Assembly (NCBI RefSeq): GCF_000003815.2 | Contig: NC_049992.1 | Coordinates: 17,534,489 to 17,598,488, forward strand | Source: Branchiostoma floridae | Taxonomy: Eukaryota; Chordata; Leptocardii; Amphioxiformes; Branchiostomatidae | Direction of reading: 5' to 3' | DNA length: 64,000 nt | Shown: piece by piece, positions 12,870 to 24,000 of the stretch | Layout of the letters: the number at the start of each line of letters is the position of its first letter | Numbering within the stretch: position 1 is the stretch's first letter | Notes under the pieces: model-generated | What the model was told of the DNA's origin: nothing | Databases searched by the model: none | Seen by the model: the letters and a program-made list of their open reading frames with translations, nothing else | Translations under genes and position numbers: made by a program

Positions 12870-12940
12870 AGCGACTTTGCAACAATCAAATTCAAGGGTT
12901 ACTTCCGCAAAATAGCTTTCTCGAGCGGCTTGCAAGCCCT

Positions 12941-13350
12941 ATCTTCAATTGCGCGTAAACACTGCATTAGTAATATAGATGCACTACTAATGTAACAAAT
13001 CCAATGTGTAGTGCAAATAGATAATAAAATTCTTATCCACAACAATGTGATTTTCAAGAGCCTACTTTTCGATGACCGTCTGCAATCATCAGAGCAAAAA
13101 TGGCTGGTTCTCTCTACACTGCAGCTAAGTGCGATTACCTGCTTAATAACAGTATTTATATTGGTGACAATTTGTTGTGATTAGGGCCGCATTGATAGCA
13201 ATGACAAATAAATGTAGATTATAAGTGCAAATTGAACCAGTCATTATGTGGCTCAAAAAAGATGACAGATGGTCATCAAAATGTCGAATTGAGAATAAAG
13301 AATCTTCACAATGCGTTATTCATTAACTGAGAGAACTATTCATGTCTATA
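12941..13350. other. No gene recognised
   Basis: AT-rich sequence with no supportable feature. Confidence 0.4.
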
Positions 13351-13358
13351 CTGCAAAT

Positions 13359-13870
13359 TAGGGGTGGGTATCAGTACACCGTACCAGTACAAAACCGGTT
13401 TTGATTGTCGGACAGGTCCAAAAAACTGGACCTGAAAAAACCCCACAGTGGACCAGGTGCTGGACCTATTCGAGAATGAACAGATTATTCTGACAGGCGT
13501 TTACGTGTTTTGGGGGCTTACTAGTGTAAGAAAATAACAAGAGCGAAGTATAGGAGAGTTAATAGTTATTTTTACCAGGCTTCTACGGTATAACACAGTT
13601 AGTCGCAGTGAGTGTTGTTGGCTTGGATAGGATTTTAAAACGTCAATGAACGTCGGATACTCTACCAAATAGAATCCTTTGTAGGGAAATTAACCATAAT
13701 GATTGTTTTGAGTACGTATCACCCTTTCACACGTTTTCACAGATAATTAGGTCCAGATTCAGGTCCAAACCTGGACCTGATCCTCTGGACCTGGACCGTA
13801 CCTGGACCGTACCTGGATCGTATTTGGACCGTACCTGGACCTAAATTTTCTGTACCGCTACCCACCCCTA
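13359..13870. mobile_element. hAT-like nonautonomous element (512 bp)
   Basis: Inverted ends TAGGGGTGGGTA and TACCCACCCCTA lie between identical 8 bp flanks CTGCAAAT (13351-13358 and 13871-13878). An 8 bp target duplication with these ends is typical of the hAT superfamily. The right part holds a short tandem array of GGACCGTACCT. There is no transposase ORF. A fragment of the same family is at 34880-34962. Confidence 0.85.
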
Positions 13871-13878
13871 CTGCAAAT

Positions 13879-14224
13879 GTTTTCATGTTTATTCTGTTAC
13901 AAAATCAATGTCCTATGGATTTTACCGCGGCCGTGCTCAGGTAGTACCAAAAATGCATGCAGTCAATTTTTACTATAATGGTGATACGGCGCAGGTATTA
14001 AAGTAAAGCATGTAATACATTTGTTGTCACGATCCGAATAAACAGTTTAGCCACCTTCCACCTATTTACGTGACTAAGCTTTATGAGAACAGCCCATTCT
14101 TTGAACGACTAGGTCTGTGTCATTACTAGTTGTCATCTTCCCGTGTTTTACCTTCGCCAAGAGGGCTGTTTTCGATTTTGCTATGGTGGCGTTGCCGTGG
14201 ACGTATGCATGCATAAAAGGTAGC
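13879..14224. other. No gene recognised
   Basis: AT-rich; no supportable feature. Confidence 0.4.
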
Positions 14225-14468
14225 ACTGCACTGGGGGCACCGGCGCGGCACTGCAAGGGTTTGTAGATGACTCAACGAATTTCAACGAGATAAAGAACGT
14301 ATTTTCCTACGTACGTTTGCGTATTTTGTTGTCTTCTTAGTCATACATTTACGTGTTATTCTATATCTACATTATTTAAAAAATGCCAAAATTAAAAAAA
14401 AAAACAGTGCTGCAGTAAACGAACCCTGCAGTGCCGCACCGGTGCCCCAAGTGCAGTGAGATACCACA
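14225..14468. repeat. MITE family C, copy 2
   Basis: Left end GCACTGCACTGGGGGCACCG; right end GCACCGGTGCCCCAAGTGCA then GTGAGATACCAC. The interior again has GCGTATTTTGTTGTCTTCTT. It is noncoding. Confidence 0.7.
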
Positions 14469-15339
14469 TTCAACTCGAGAAGCTGTTGATGGGCCTTGAT
14501 GATATTTTGAAAGTGGGTCGATGTCTGAGAGGCACAGGTCAAGATCGATATAGTATCGGTATAGTAGTGACTCCCTATGTTGCTGCATTGAAACTGTTTT
14601 ATTTGTGTGTTTATATGTAAACAGTATGAATTGTTGTGGTATACGGTATTGCTGAACTATGATATTTCCCGTGAGCGAAGTAAAGAAACAACCTGATTTC
14701 TTTTGCAAGGCGTCATTCACTGCCTTGAAAGGAAAAATGAATATTCGTTGATAGTTCCCTTACGTTGGTGAATGACTAAATTGCAATGTTCTCTATTACC
14801 AAACAAAATTCTAGGAATAACTAAGTTTTTAATGACCATCTCCGATATCCAGTAATTATTGCCCTTTAGAAAATGACAGATGTTCACTGAAACGTAAGCT
14901 CTAAAAATGTTGTTATGCATAAATTTGTGGTTTCTCTGGACCCCCAGGAGTCATTGAAGAACGCCAGTAGGCGATTGATGAATGAAACTGAAACTGAACT
15001 TTCTTACGCCAAAAATCAGTGATCCAGACGTTTTGGATAGCATTTACTATCTTTTGTCAATGGCACTGAAGAAATAGTTAGAGAATAAAATATGTTTCTA
15101 CCAGATCTCTTCAGTGTCACTGGCGAAAGATAGTGGTTGCTACCTGAACCGTCTAACCAAAATCATATCCAGTTACTTGTCAATGAGTAATTACTTTTAA
15201 CGCATCTTATGAAATGGATGTCTAACGTTCGTAGACCTAAAGAACTCTCTCAAATCGAAAATGAAAGCGTCTTTGTGTATACTTCAAGACGATGTCCGTT
15301 AAGACTGACAAGCTTAAGACGAAAGGTGCATTGATACGG
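14469..15339. other. No gene recognised
   Basis: AT-rich; the minus-strand ORFs (114 and 67 codons) have no recognisable motif and overlap MITE sequence. Confidence 0.4.
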
Positions 15340-15541
15340 ATTCTTTAACTAGTTTAAGTTAGTTTAAGTTAGGGCTCCCTTGGAAATCAGTTACTACGTT
15401 AACTGAAGGGACTACCCTAAAGATCAATAAATAAAATAAATAAACTAGAGTAGTCGTTTAGTATACTGTTTACCATTATTTGTATGTAATTGTTTGTCAC
15501 TTGCAATTAGCCCTCGGGCAAGAATTTGCAATAAAACTTAC
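15340..15541 (+). mobile_element. Non-LTR retrotransposon 3' tails (CR1-like)
   Basis: Two tail-like pieces. At 15350-15445, AGGGACTACCCTAAAGATCA is followed by an AATAAATAAAATAAATAA run. At 15503-15541, TTGCAATTAGCCCTCGGGCA is followed by AGAATTTGCAATAAAACTT. The second motif recurs at 26405, 27410 and, inverted, at 45255, so it is the end of a family present at least four times here. No ORF accompanies them. Confidence 0.6.
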
Positions 15542-16775
15542 ATTGATACGACATCATAGAACATGAATCATGAGCTCCGATACATGCACTAACATACTAG
15601 AACCTTCACATTTGGAAGCTTTTCAAAAGTATACTTCGAGTCTAAAAAAAAGGATGTGCCTACATTGTATGTGCATTCAACATCGTAGATCCATCTCATA
15701 CATCACTCTTGCTGAGATAAAAACAGCAGTTTTATCTTCCATAGAAAAGGAAATGATTTGTGACTATCTGTGTGAATGTCCCGTTGATGCGATTCTTCAG
15801 ACTCGATAAATAATGGCTCCATCAACAATGCACAGCCCTTATGTTTTACAGCGGTGCACTTGACGATATCTCCAGTATCATCGCTTCTTGCGGAGGCGCC
15901 GTGGTTGATATCAAGCAATATATACTTAAATCCGTCGGGGTTTTATAAAGGGCACATTTGTCTTTCCGCTTGTGATAGAAAGATTCACCGACGCTTCCTT
16001 AGAGGAAGTGAGAGACTTACTTTTGAAGGTAATGTCACCGGGATTCAGTCACATGAAGCCGCAATAATTTAACTGGTATTTGAGACGACGCGAAGCAATA
16101 AAGGTAGATTTGCGTTGTCATCCGTCAATACAGTTCCCGTCAGTCATAATTCATAAGTTTATTTTTCTCCTAAGTTTGTGGAGATTCGATCAATTGCGGG
16201 TAATCGTGTCTAGTAGTTGAGGACATCTTTCATAACAATAATGTCAACTTTAATTATTCAGGCGTATGTCTGCCTCCAGTAGTATAACTGCCTTCATGTT
16301 AGATGATTATTACTTATTTGAACACTACATTCATAAAGTATTTATAAAATAGTTTAACCCCATCCAGGTCATGATGCTTCTTTCTTATATGCATGGACAG
16401 GTGATCATCATCATTAAAGATAAAACTATCTATGGAATGATTCATAAATTGAATCATAAGAATTCCTCCCCAATAGGCTGCGATATCCTTTTACATCGAC
16501 CTTTAGTAAAGTTCCTGTACATCTGTTTTTACACGAAAGGAAGTCCAAATGTAATACTATTGATTGAATAAAAAGCTCATTCACTTTATTCGTCGAACGA
16601 ATTGAAATTTGGCACAAATTCTAAGACACATATTCCCCTGAGATTGAAATATCTAACTTGTTTGTCTCGATTTTCATTGATACCTACGTGAAATCAACGA
16701 GGTAGTTCATGCCAGAGATGGAAATAAGGATGAGGCGCATATGAATTTTGATACATCTGTAGTTTCTTACTTGAC
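15542..16775. other. No gene recognised
   Basis: AT-rich sequence. Several 60-80 codon ORFs on both strands look like chance. Confidence 0.4.
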
Positions 16776-17081
16776 TTAATCCTCTTTGCCCCTTCTGAAG
16801 CACAGGACCTCAGTAAGTCTTCTCCACCTCCTTCGATCCCCGGCAGTCTTCATAGCCTCTTGCCATGAGGTGTCTGCGTATTCAAGGTCTTTTTTCACCC
16901 CTCTTCTCCAGGATAGTCTAGATCTCCCCCTTCTCCTCTTGACCTGTGGGTTCCACTCTAGTACTGTCCTCGTGATGGAAGATGGAGGTTTTCTTAAGGT
17001 GTGCCCAATCCATCTCCATTTCCTCCGCCTGATTGACACCTCCACAGGTTCCTGGCCTGTTCTCTCCATCTGTAGTTTCAT
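16776..17081 (-). pseudogene. LINE ORF C-terminal fragment
   Basis: The 101-codon reading frame is the tail of a non-LTR retrotransposon endonuclease/reverse transcriptase protein. It contains RRRKWRWIGHTLRKP, then WNPQVKRRRGRSRLSWRRGV and a Trp-Arg-Arg near the end. This is the conserved region after the reverse transcriptase domain in many LINE families. The reverse transcriptase itself is missing, so this is a 5'-truncated dead copy. The exact clade (CR1, RTE or L2-like) cannot be decided from this piece. Confidence 0.75.
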
Positions 17082-19321
17082 ACTCCTAAAATAGCCAAAA
17101 TTAAATCACGAAATGTTTTATTACCCTTTGATCTGGTCTTTGCTTTCGACAGAATTGCAAGAGTACTAAGTACTGTGATCATCTTGAAATGAACTCAGTC
17201 GCTCATAAAAACCTGAACAATCTAATGTGATATTCAGTCTTGATAAGATATGTGCATTTATACTTGTGCAAAGTTTCAACTCATTCGATGGGATAGTGAT
17301 TCCGTTTTAAAAATAATTTTTGAACCTGCCAACCCCCCACCCCCCTACCCCCTGCCCGTAAATCGTACCGCTATACATGATACTTTGCTAGTGCGACCGT
17401 GTACTGAAAGAGTCAAAAGTGGTGGTGCAGAAAACATAAGAGGTGCGACTATGGTCAATACTTTAAAACACAATATTCTTATCTCGTACTCGGGATAAAG
17501 AACGTAAAAGACAAATGTAGACTACATGCTTCAGCTAAAATAACTCTGTCCCTGCCCTTTGGAATAAATGTCGACATACATGTCATCACTACGGGTATGG
17601 AATTTGGCAGCCTTTACGAAATGTACTTCGGAGTTAATATGGATATTCAGCCACATGTTACCCATTGATTGTGCTAAAGAATTGTTATCACCCTTGACCG
17701 AAATTGGCTCAAGTTCAATTGTTTCATTTGTGTCTTTGTGACCTTGGACAAATACTGGTATTACGCAAATTATAAATTATTCAAATTCGAGTCTTTTTAG
17801 TGTCCTGTCTATAATGCTTAGAACTACTACAAAATTTTGATATTATTATAATCTGCCTATGTACAGTTAATACCATCGAGGTTAGTAACCTTATATATTG
17901 TGGTTTACGTAGTACTTTATTATCTACAGGGCTTCAGATATTGGTCGTTTAAAAGTTGAAGCATATGTAGTTAATAAGGGGCAATGACCTTGGTGACACG
18001 CTACAAGGTTCTGATCCTAGTAGTTATCGGTTCAGTTATCCACTTTTTGAGGGGCCAAAAAGCGATGGCAACAAATATGTCGATAGTATCCTTTATTCTA
18101 TTTTAGGCTCTCACAGGCCCATATGACACAAGGACAAACATTAAAAACATAGAATATGTACGACATTTTAAAACATCCTGGAAATATTATGGCTAATTAC
18201 AGAGGCGCCGCCAGAGATTGGTGAAGAATGAATTGTGGTAAAATGAGTCGGATCTAAGCACAAACTGTGAAATGGTATTGGTTGAATTGAAAAGTGTATG
18301 TATCATTTGACTATTTTGAAAACTCATCAACATTTAAGTTGAACGTTAGAATATTGCATTTACCCAACTATTATACTCCGTCAGACATCTTGTAATTTGC
18401 CATGATAAGACTAGATGATAGATGATAAAGAAAATGTTATTAATAGTCAAATTAAATAAGCCTTCCCATGACTTTATTGTCAAATTGCTTTCCGCCTACG
18501 CTGTACCATGATTGCACCTAACAATGCAGAGAAAACAAACAAAATACAGAAAACGTTCAATTCAATTTCACCCTTCAAGCCAATTATACTCGTTTCCTGT
18601 CGAGAATAGATTGTTGGAAACACAAATCATAAACAGATTACAGGCTAAGATTGATCGTATACCACATTAAACACCTCAAAGCCACCATGCATGTTACCAT
18701 GGGCATATGTCTGATTGGAGAAGAAAATTTGCCAATTTAAGCCATAGAATTCGAAGTCTAATTCCGAAAAGGCAAGCAATTACGTCTTTATGATCGCAAG
18801 GATCGCTCTCGCAAATCAATTCTGCCGACAAAATTTCATTCCAGAATTCGTCTTCGTTTGAACAATTTTCATGTAAGTGAAGCTCTTGAATATTTCAACA
18901 CGTAGGTAAAGGTGCTGAAACTTAACTGTAACTTAGAACGGATAGTTTATCCGGGTACGGAGGTAGAAGGCGGTGGAAGAAGAGTGCTGATGACCCCGCC
19001 TTCCAATACCTTGTCACAGTAGAATACGACAACCCCAACGTCGCACTGTTTTTATAATCTTTTAAGTTAATTACAGTGCTGCATCATTCTTGTCTGTGCA
19101 TAAGCAAATACATATTTAAAAAAAAAACAGAAAACAGAACCATACAACAAGTGACAAGTGGATTTTCTAGTCGGTTTTTACCTATTAAAATATTTTGCGA
19201 TAGTCTAAGAGATATCACTTAACAATACCTCATACCACTTGAAGTCGAATCTGTACATACTACATAATACATTGGCCTTAGTAGTTGTAGTAAGATTACA
19301 CTAGTACTTGTACTTGTACTT
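17082..19321. other. No gene recognised
   Basis: About 2.2 kb of AT-rich sequence with a C-rich run at about 17333-17352. The 18940-19030 stretch is more GC-rich but unrecognised. Confidence 0.4.
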
Positions 19322-20490
19322 AGATTATTTAGCACTACCTGGAACTTTATCATCGATCTGACCCGTACTTAGCTTGTAAGAATAGAAAGCGTACAAGAAA
19401 TGTCTTAATGCATTCATTCGTTCTTGATTCATTCATTCATTCCTTAACGTACGTAGTCAATGTTTCGAACGCTTTTGAGTAATTTCAGTAGCACTTGTAC
19501 CGACTTTCTGATAAGCGTATGATAGATAAGTATGGGATCTTGTTTAGTGCATTCATTTTGTTCGTGGCGTAGTAATATAATGTGCGATGTAATGATATAA
19601 AATCGGCGTTAAATCTACAATATCAATCATGCGCCCTCAAATGTCATTAATCCAACTCCTACGTAGATTATTTAGAGCTACAGTCAAACCTGCCCAAGAC
19701 GACCACCCGGGGGACCGGAAAAAAGCGGTCGATTTGGACAGGTGGTCGCTGAGAAGAGTATCGACTCAAAACATGCCCGATGGAAAGTATAAATGGTTTC
19801 CATTGTGCTTAATGGCATAAAGCAAGCACACTGCACGCACGCAAAGAAGCGAGGTCTTTAATCTCAAATACAACAGGCACACTGTAAACTGTAAATTTAA
19901 CCCCAAAATCCAACGAAAACTGGCCGATTTCAGCACAAAATCGTGCTAGTTATCATCAAAAATCGATGAAAACCTCAATTTTGAAAATGATGCGGTCGTT
20001 AAGGGTCCCGATTTGGGCCGGTCGCGGTCGCGTTGGCCAGGTGGTCGTTGAGAAAAGGTCGCTTAATGCTTACGTCAATGGGAAAATAAATCGGGACCGA
20101 GAAAAAAGTGGTCGAAATGGCCAGGTGGTCGCTGAGAAGAGGTGGTCGCTCGGGCAGGTTTGAATGTACCAAGAACTTTATCCTCCTGACCTGTATGTCG
20201 CTTGCAAGAACAGAAGCGTACAATAAAGGTCTTCATTCATTCATTTGTCCGTCCAGAATTCATTAACGTACGTAGTCAATTTTTCGAAGGTTTTTGAGCA
20301 ATTTCATCAGCACTTGTACCGACCTTATGATAAGTGTATGATAGATAAGTATGGGATCTTGTTTTGTGCGTATTCATTAAGATTGTTCGTGGCGTTGTTA
20401 TATAACGTGTGATGTAATGATATGAAATCAGCGTTAAATCTACAATATCAATCATACGCCCTCGAATTTCATTAATCCAACTCCTACCAA
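19322..20490. repeat. Tandem duplication (about 340 bp unit) split by a MITE
   Basis: Copy 1 runs from about 19322 to 19663; copy 2 from about 19664 to 20490. Both contain ACGTACGTAGTCAAT, TAAGTATGGGATCTTGTTT and AATCCAACTCCTAC in order. Copy 2 is interrupted near its start by the 486 bp element at 19681-20166. Confidence 0.8.
19681..20166. repeat. Fold-back MITE with TA duplication
   Basis: Left end CAGTCAAACCTGCCCAAGAC; right end its inverse (GGGCAGGTTTGAATG). TA is found on both sides (19679-19680 and 20167-20168). Inside, GGTGGTCGCTGAGAAGA recurs several times. It is inserted in the second copy of the surrounding tandem duplication, so it came after the duplication. Confidence 0.8.
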
Positions 20491-20803
20491 CTTTATGATC
20501 ATGATAATAATCTTAAATGCATATTAAAGCCCAAAAGTGCCAATGCAGCATTTACAATAGATTTATGTAGTAAAGTGATTTTCCATAGCGTTCAGATTTT
20601 CCACGGGTGAAAAAGTATACTTTACGTGTAGCTCTCATCACATTTTATCTATACCCTGGTCTACTTATTTGACCATTGGTGCACTGTGGAACATAAACCA
20701 ACCAGTTTTATCCACTATTCTCGGTTTTCTATTTAGATAATTTGAAATTGCAGATGATTCTATTCTTCACTATTGTCATCGCCTGTCCATTTTCTGTCCA
20801 TTG
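20491..20803. other. Region upstream of exon 1, nothing recognised
   Basis: AT-rich. I see no convincing TATA box or initiator that I could tie to the receptor gene. Confidence 0.35.
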
Positions 20804-20844
20804 TCACACGCACACACACACATACACACACGCGCGCGCGCACA
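20804..20844. repeat. (CA)n / (CG)n microsatellite
   Basis: Alternating CA repeats passing into CGCGCGCG, about 97 bases before the receptor start codon. Confidence 0.9.
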
Positions 20845-20940
20845 TCATTGCCTGTAGTACCCTCTTTCTTCTTCATTGACACGATAACTATCACTGGGAT
20901 AGAACTAACGCAAGTTTCTTTTATTTCTCTGTCGGAACAG

Positions 20941-21070
20941 ATGCACCGTAACATCGTCATGGTAATTGCACCGTTACTAGTGCTACTGCAGCTGACCACT
21001 GCCACCAAGGTTGAGGAGTGTCAGTTTGGAGGAATACCCGGAGAACAAAGACCCTGTAAAGTTATGATAG
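20941..21070 (+). CDS. Exon 1: start codon and signal peptide
   Basis: Residues 1-43 plus one base. ATG is followed by a hydrophobic core ([11 protein letters not shown]) and a likely cleavage after TTA (residue 21). The mature start holds a Cys pair, C27 and C39, before the first strand of the amino-terminal domain. The donor is ATAG then GTGAGT. A pyrimidine tract and AG directly precede the ATG, so a noncoding exon may be spliced to it. The frame is also open upstream from 20773, but through a CA repeat, which makes the upstream Met unlikely. Confidence 0.85.
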
Positions 21071-24000
21071 GTGAGTAAAAACCTTCTGAACTTGTAATTG
21101 CCATATGTGTTATTAGAAGTCATTATTTTTAGCTGATCTGTAATTGCGAACACGCACAAAAAAATAGGAATTTTGAAAATCTGATCTTTTCCCTGCAAGG
21201 AATGGGCAGTCCACTGTTTTTGAAAATTAGCAAAAAAAATCTGCCCCCCCCCCTCCCCTCCTCACACATACATACCGACTCCTGTGGAATCATCATTTTA
21301 ATTCGGTTGATTTTTAATCAGAAATGAAAGTATAGATTTGTATTTGTAATATATTTATCCAAAAGATTACAGTACGTGAAACTCGATTGTGGGCTATATA
21401 AGGCCACGCTTTTGGTCTATTGCATATTGCTACAATCAGTTTGTGTCAGATAAGACAAAGGGTCATTTGGATATATTTTTCGCAAGCTTATTGTGTAATT
21501 TAGTATATAATGCATTTATCATTGTTACTTGTGCCATATTATGCGATACAACAAATCACAGCAAACATATCCTTCTTATCTATAGAATAACATCGACGCA
21601 TGAAATGTTTATATTTTCAAAAAAGAAAAGAAAAAATTGGAATGTTGGAATAGTCTTGGCATTAAAGTTAAGTGACTCCCACGCTCTGAAACTCTCATCA
21701 TTTCATATTTGACTGTCAAGAACCATGGTTTTGCGTCAAGGGAGTACGAAGGTGAATCGTTCGAGTGCCGGGTTTGCTTTAAATCGATATGGCTACCTTA
21801 ACGCCATACATATGATGAGTTATATAAAATGTAACATTGATAAAAAGACGTTGTATTTTTTGGTCCGGTAAGGACATAAGGCAAGTTTAAATACTGTAAA
21901 TCCATTTAATTTCGCAAGGATTTGATTTCGCGGCAGAAGGAAAATGAAGTATTCGAGGTGGTTTTGACTTCGCGTTAGTGCCATCCCGCGAATGTATTTA
22001 CAGTACTGTACTGTAGTCGCATACCTTTTATTAATATTCGCGGTGGTTTTAAGTTCACGGTTCAGCGGCCAACGCGAAAACCGCGATAAAACCACCGCGA
22101 AAGTTTCTGCATTTACATTTATGAGGTTAATGTAGACACGTTTGTTTTCTTCCTTTAAATAAAGACATTAATAAAGTTTTCAACTAATTACAAAGTTTGA
22201 TCAATATATGTTAGATCGGCACCGTTATCAGATATAGGGCAGGTTTAATTACTGAATATGCTTATTGCAAGTTTATGCCGAGGGCTAACGTATTTTTAAG
22301 GCCCCCTCTCACTTGACGTGCGGCACGCTTGCGGCATTGCTGCGTTCGTTCACTGCGGCACTGCTGTGTTAATTTCGCCGATTTTGTCTTGCACTCACAC
22401 TGACGTGCGGCACTGTTGCGTTTCTAAACTAAATGAACATGTTATTGGCAATTGCAGCGTTGTCAATTTATGAAAAATCACTGTAAAATGATGAGAATGC
22501 CCCAAAATGAGATTTATAATGAAAAGATTTCCCTTATGATAATGAATTATATGATACATATGCTATAAATAACCTTGAACGACTTTTACTGTAAAGGAAA
22601 TGACCCAAATGAACGGACACGAACCATATACCAGATTTGAATCGATGTGTACGTTTTGCACCATGTAACGTTATGTGTAATTATGTATGTTAATATGTTT
22701 ATTCACCAATTTTGCAAATTTTTAAAATGAAAATGCTTGATATTTCATACTTATTTTGTATGACGCGGAGTATTTTCATTGTCGGCGGATGGCTTACCAG
22801 CCTATTGATGTCTAAGTCTATCATATTTGTAAAAAGTGAGAAAAATATGGCCCATCGGTTTGAATGACTGGAATATTGTATTTTATCGGCGGCAGGCTAC
22901 CAGCAATGATTAGCTTGTAACGTTATAACGCAAACGCAAACTCGTTATCATCCAACATAAATAAATTATTTTTGAACGTTGTACGATAATCTTTTTCTCT
23001 ACATCCGTAGGTTAATCGATAAACCAGTTACTTATTTTTTGTTTTCAAGTATAAAATACTGACCTACTTCCAATTAAATAAATCAAAAGATGTATTTTTA
23101 AGTTAACTCTGAATACGGATACTAGGTAAGTTTTGTGGAATTCGCAGTGTTTTTACTGGATCGAAAACCACTGTAAAATTATAGAAATGCATCTAAAATA
23201 GTTTTTCGGTGATAAAAGGATGTTTACTTTTGATTCTTGGTGTAAAATAGGCAAAATATATCCTTGATACTGTTTGGGGCATGGTGGCGGCACTGTTGCG
23301 GCACCGTTGCGGCACTGTTGCGGCACTGTTGCGGCATCTTGCCACTTGCGTTATTTTTAAACTTTTTAAAAAACGTCGCGCTTGCTTGCGGCACTTCTAG
23401 GTTTGCTTGCGGCACCTCTAGGTTTGCTTGCGGCACCTCTAGGTTCCGTGGCGGTACATCTGCGTTTTCGAACGCAGCAATGCCGCAAGCGTGCCGCACG
23501 TCAAGTGAGAGGGGGCCTTAAGGAAAGTACAGAGGTGCTAAGAAATACATTCTATGACTATGTTGTGCTACTTATGGCAGCTTCACCTAGTATGATTCAT
23601 TGAATGCATTTTACCAATACCTTTTCACCAAATCTGTTTTATATTAAAATAAATACAATATTTTTTCATACTTTGAAGCACCATAAATCTCTGTATGTCG
23701 CTCAACTGCTGTGGGGTATTGTAGTAGCAAAACTTAAGTAGGCACGACGTTTGAATGAAAGCATGTCTTTACGTAGGCTTTTAGCGTGCTTAAAGATCAG
23801 ATTTTGAGTATTGTCTACCGGTGCGTAGTTCCGTTGAGCGTATATTTACCATATCTACTGTAGACAGGTTAACCCTGTTACATGCCCTTTAGTTATTTCC
23901 TAAGCCATATAGAATATCTTATCATGAGGCCTTTGATCCCATTGATATTGGCTGGCTCGGATTATAATGTATGATATACATATATATAATTTGAGCATTC

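Larger units (their letters stand above)
12304..12940. repeat. Direct duplication flanking two nested MITEs
   Basis: About 75 bp starting TTACAGCGACTTTGCAACAA occurs at 12304 and again at 12865. Both copies run on to a CTCGAGC-GC-TGCAA segment. Between them lie a truncated family A MITE (12392-12550) and a second fold-back element (12551-12869). The simplest reading is a tandem duplication, or a larger repeat, disrupted by successive insertions. Confidence 0.6.

Noticed and set aside
20773-20940. Upstream Met extending the receptor N-terminus by 56 residues
   Set aside because: It would translate a CA/CG microsatellite and would bury the signal peptide; the Met at 20941 gives a normal signal peptide.
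23264-23603. Cys/Gly-rich and Ala/Leu-rich ORFs at the right end of the TTAA element
   Set aside because: They arise from the internal 24 bp repeats and GCGGCACTGTT units.
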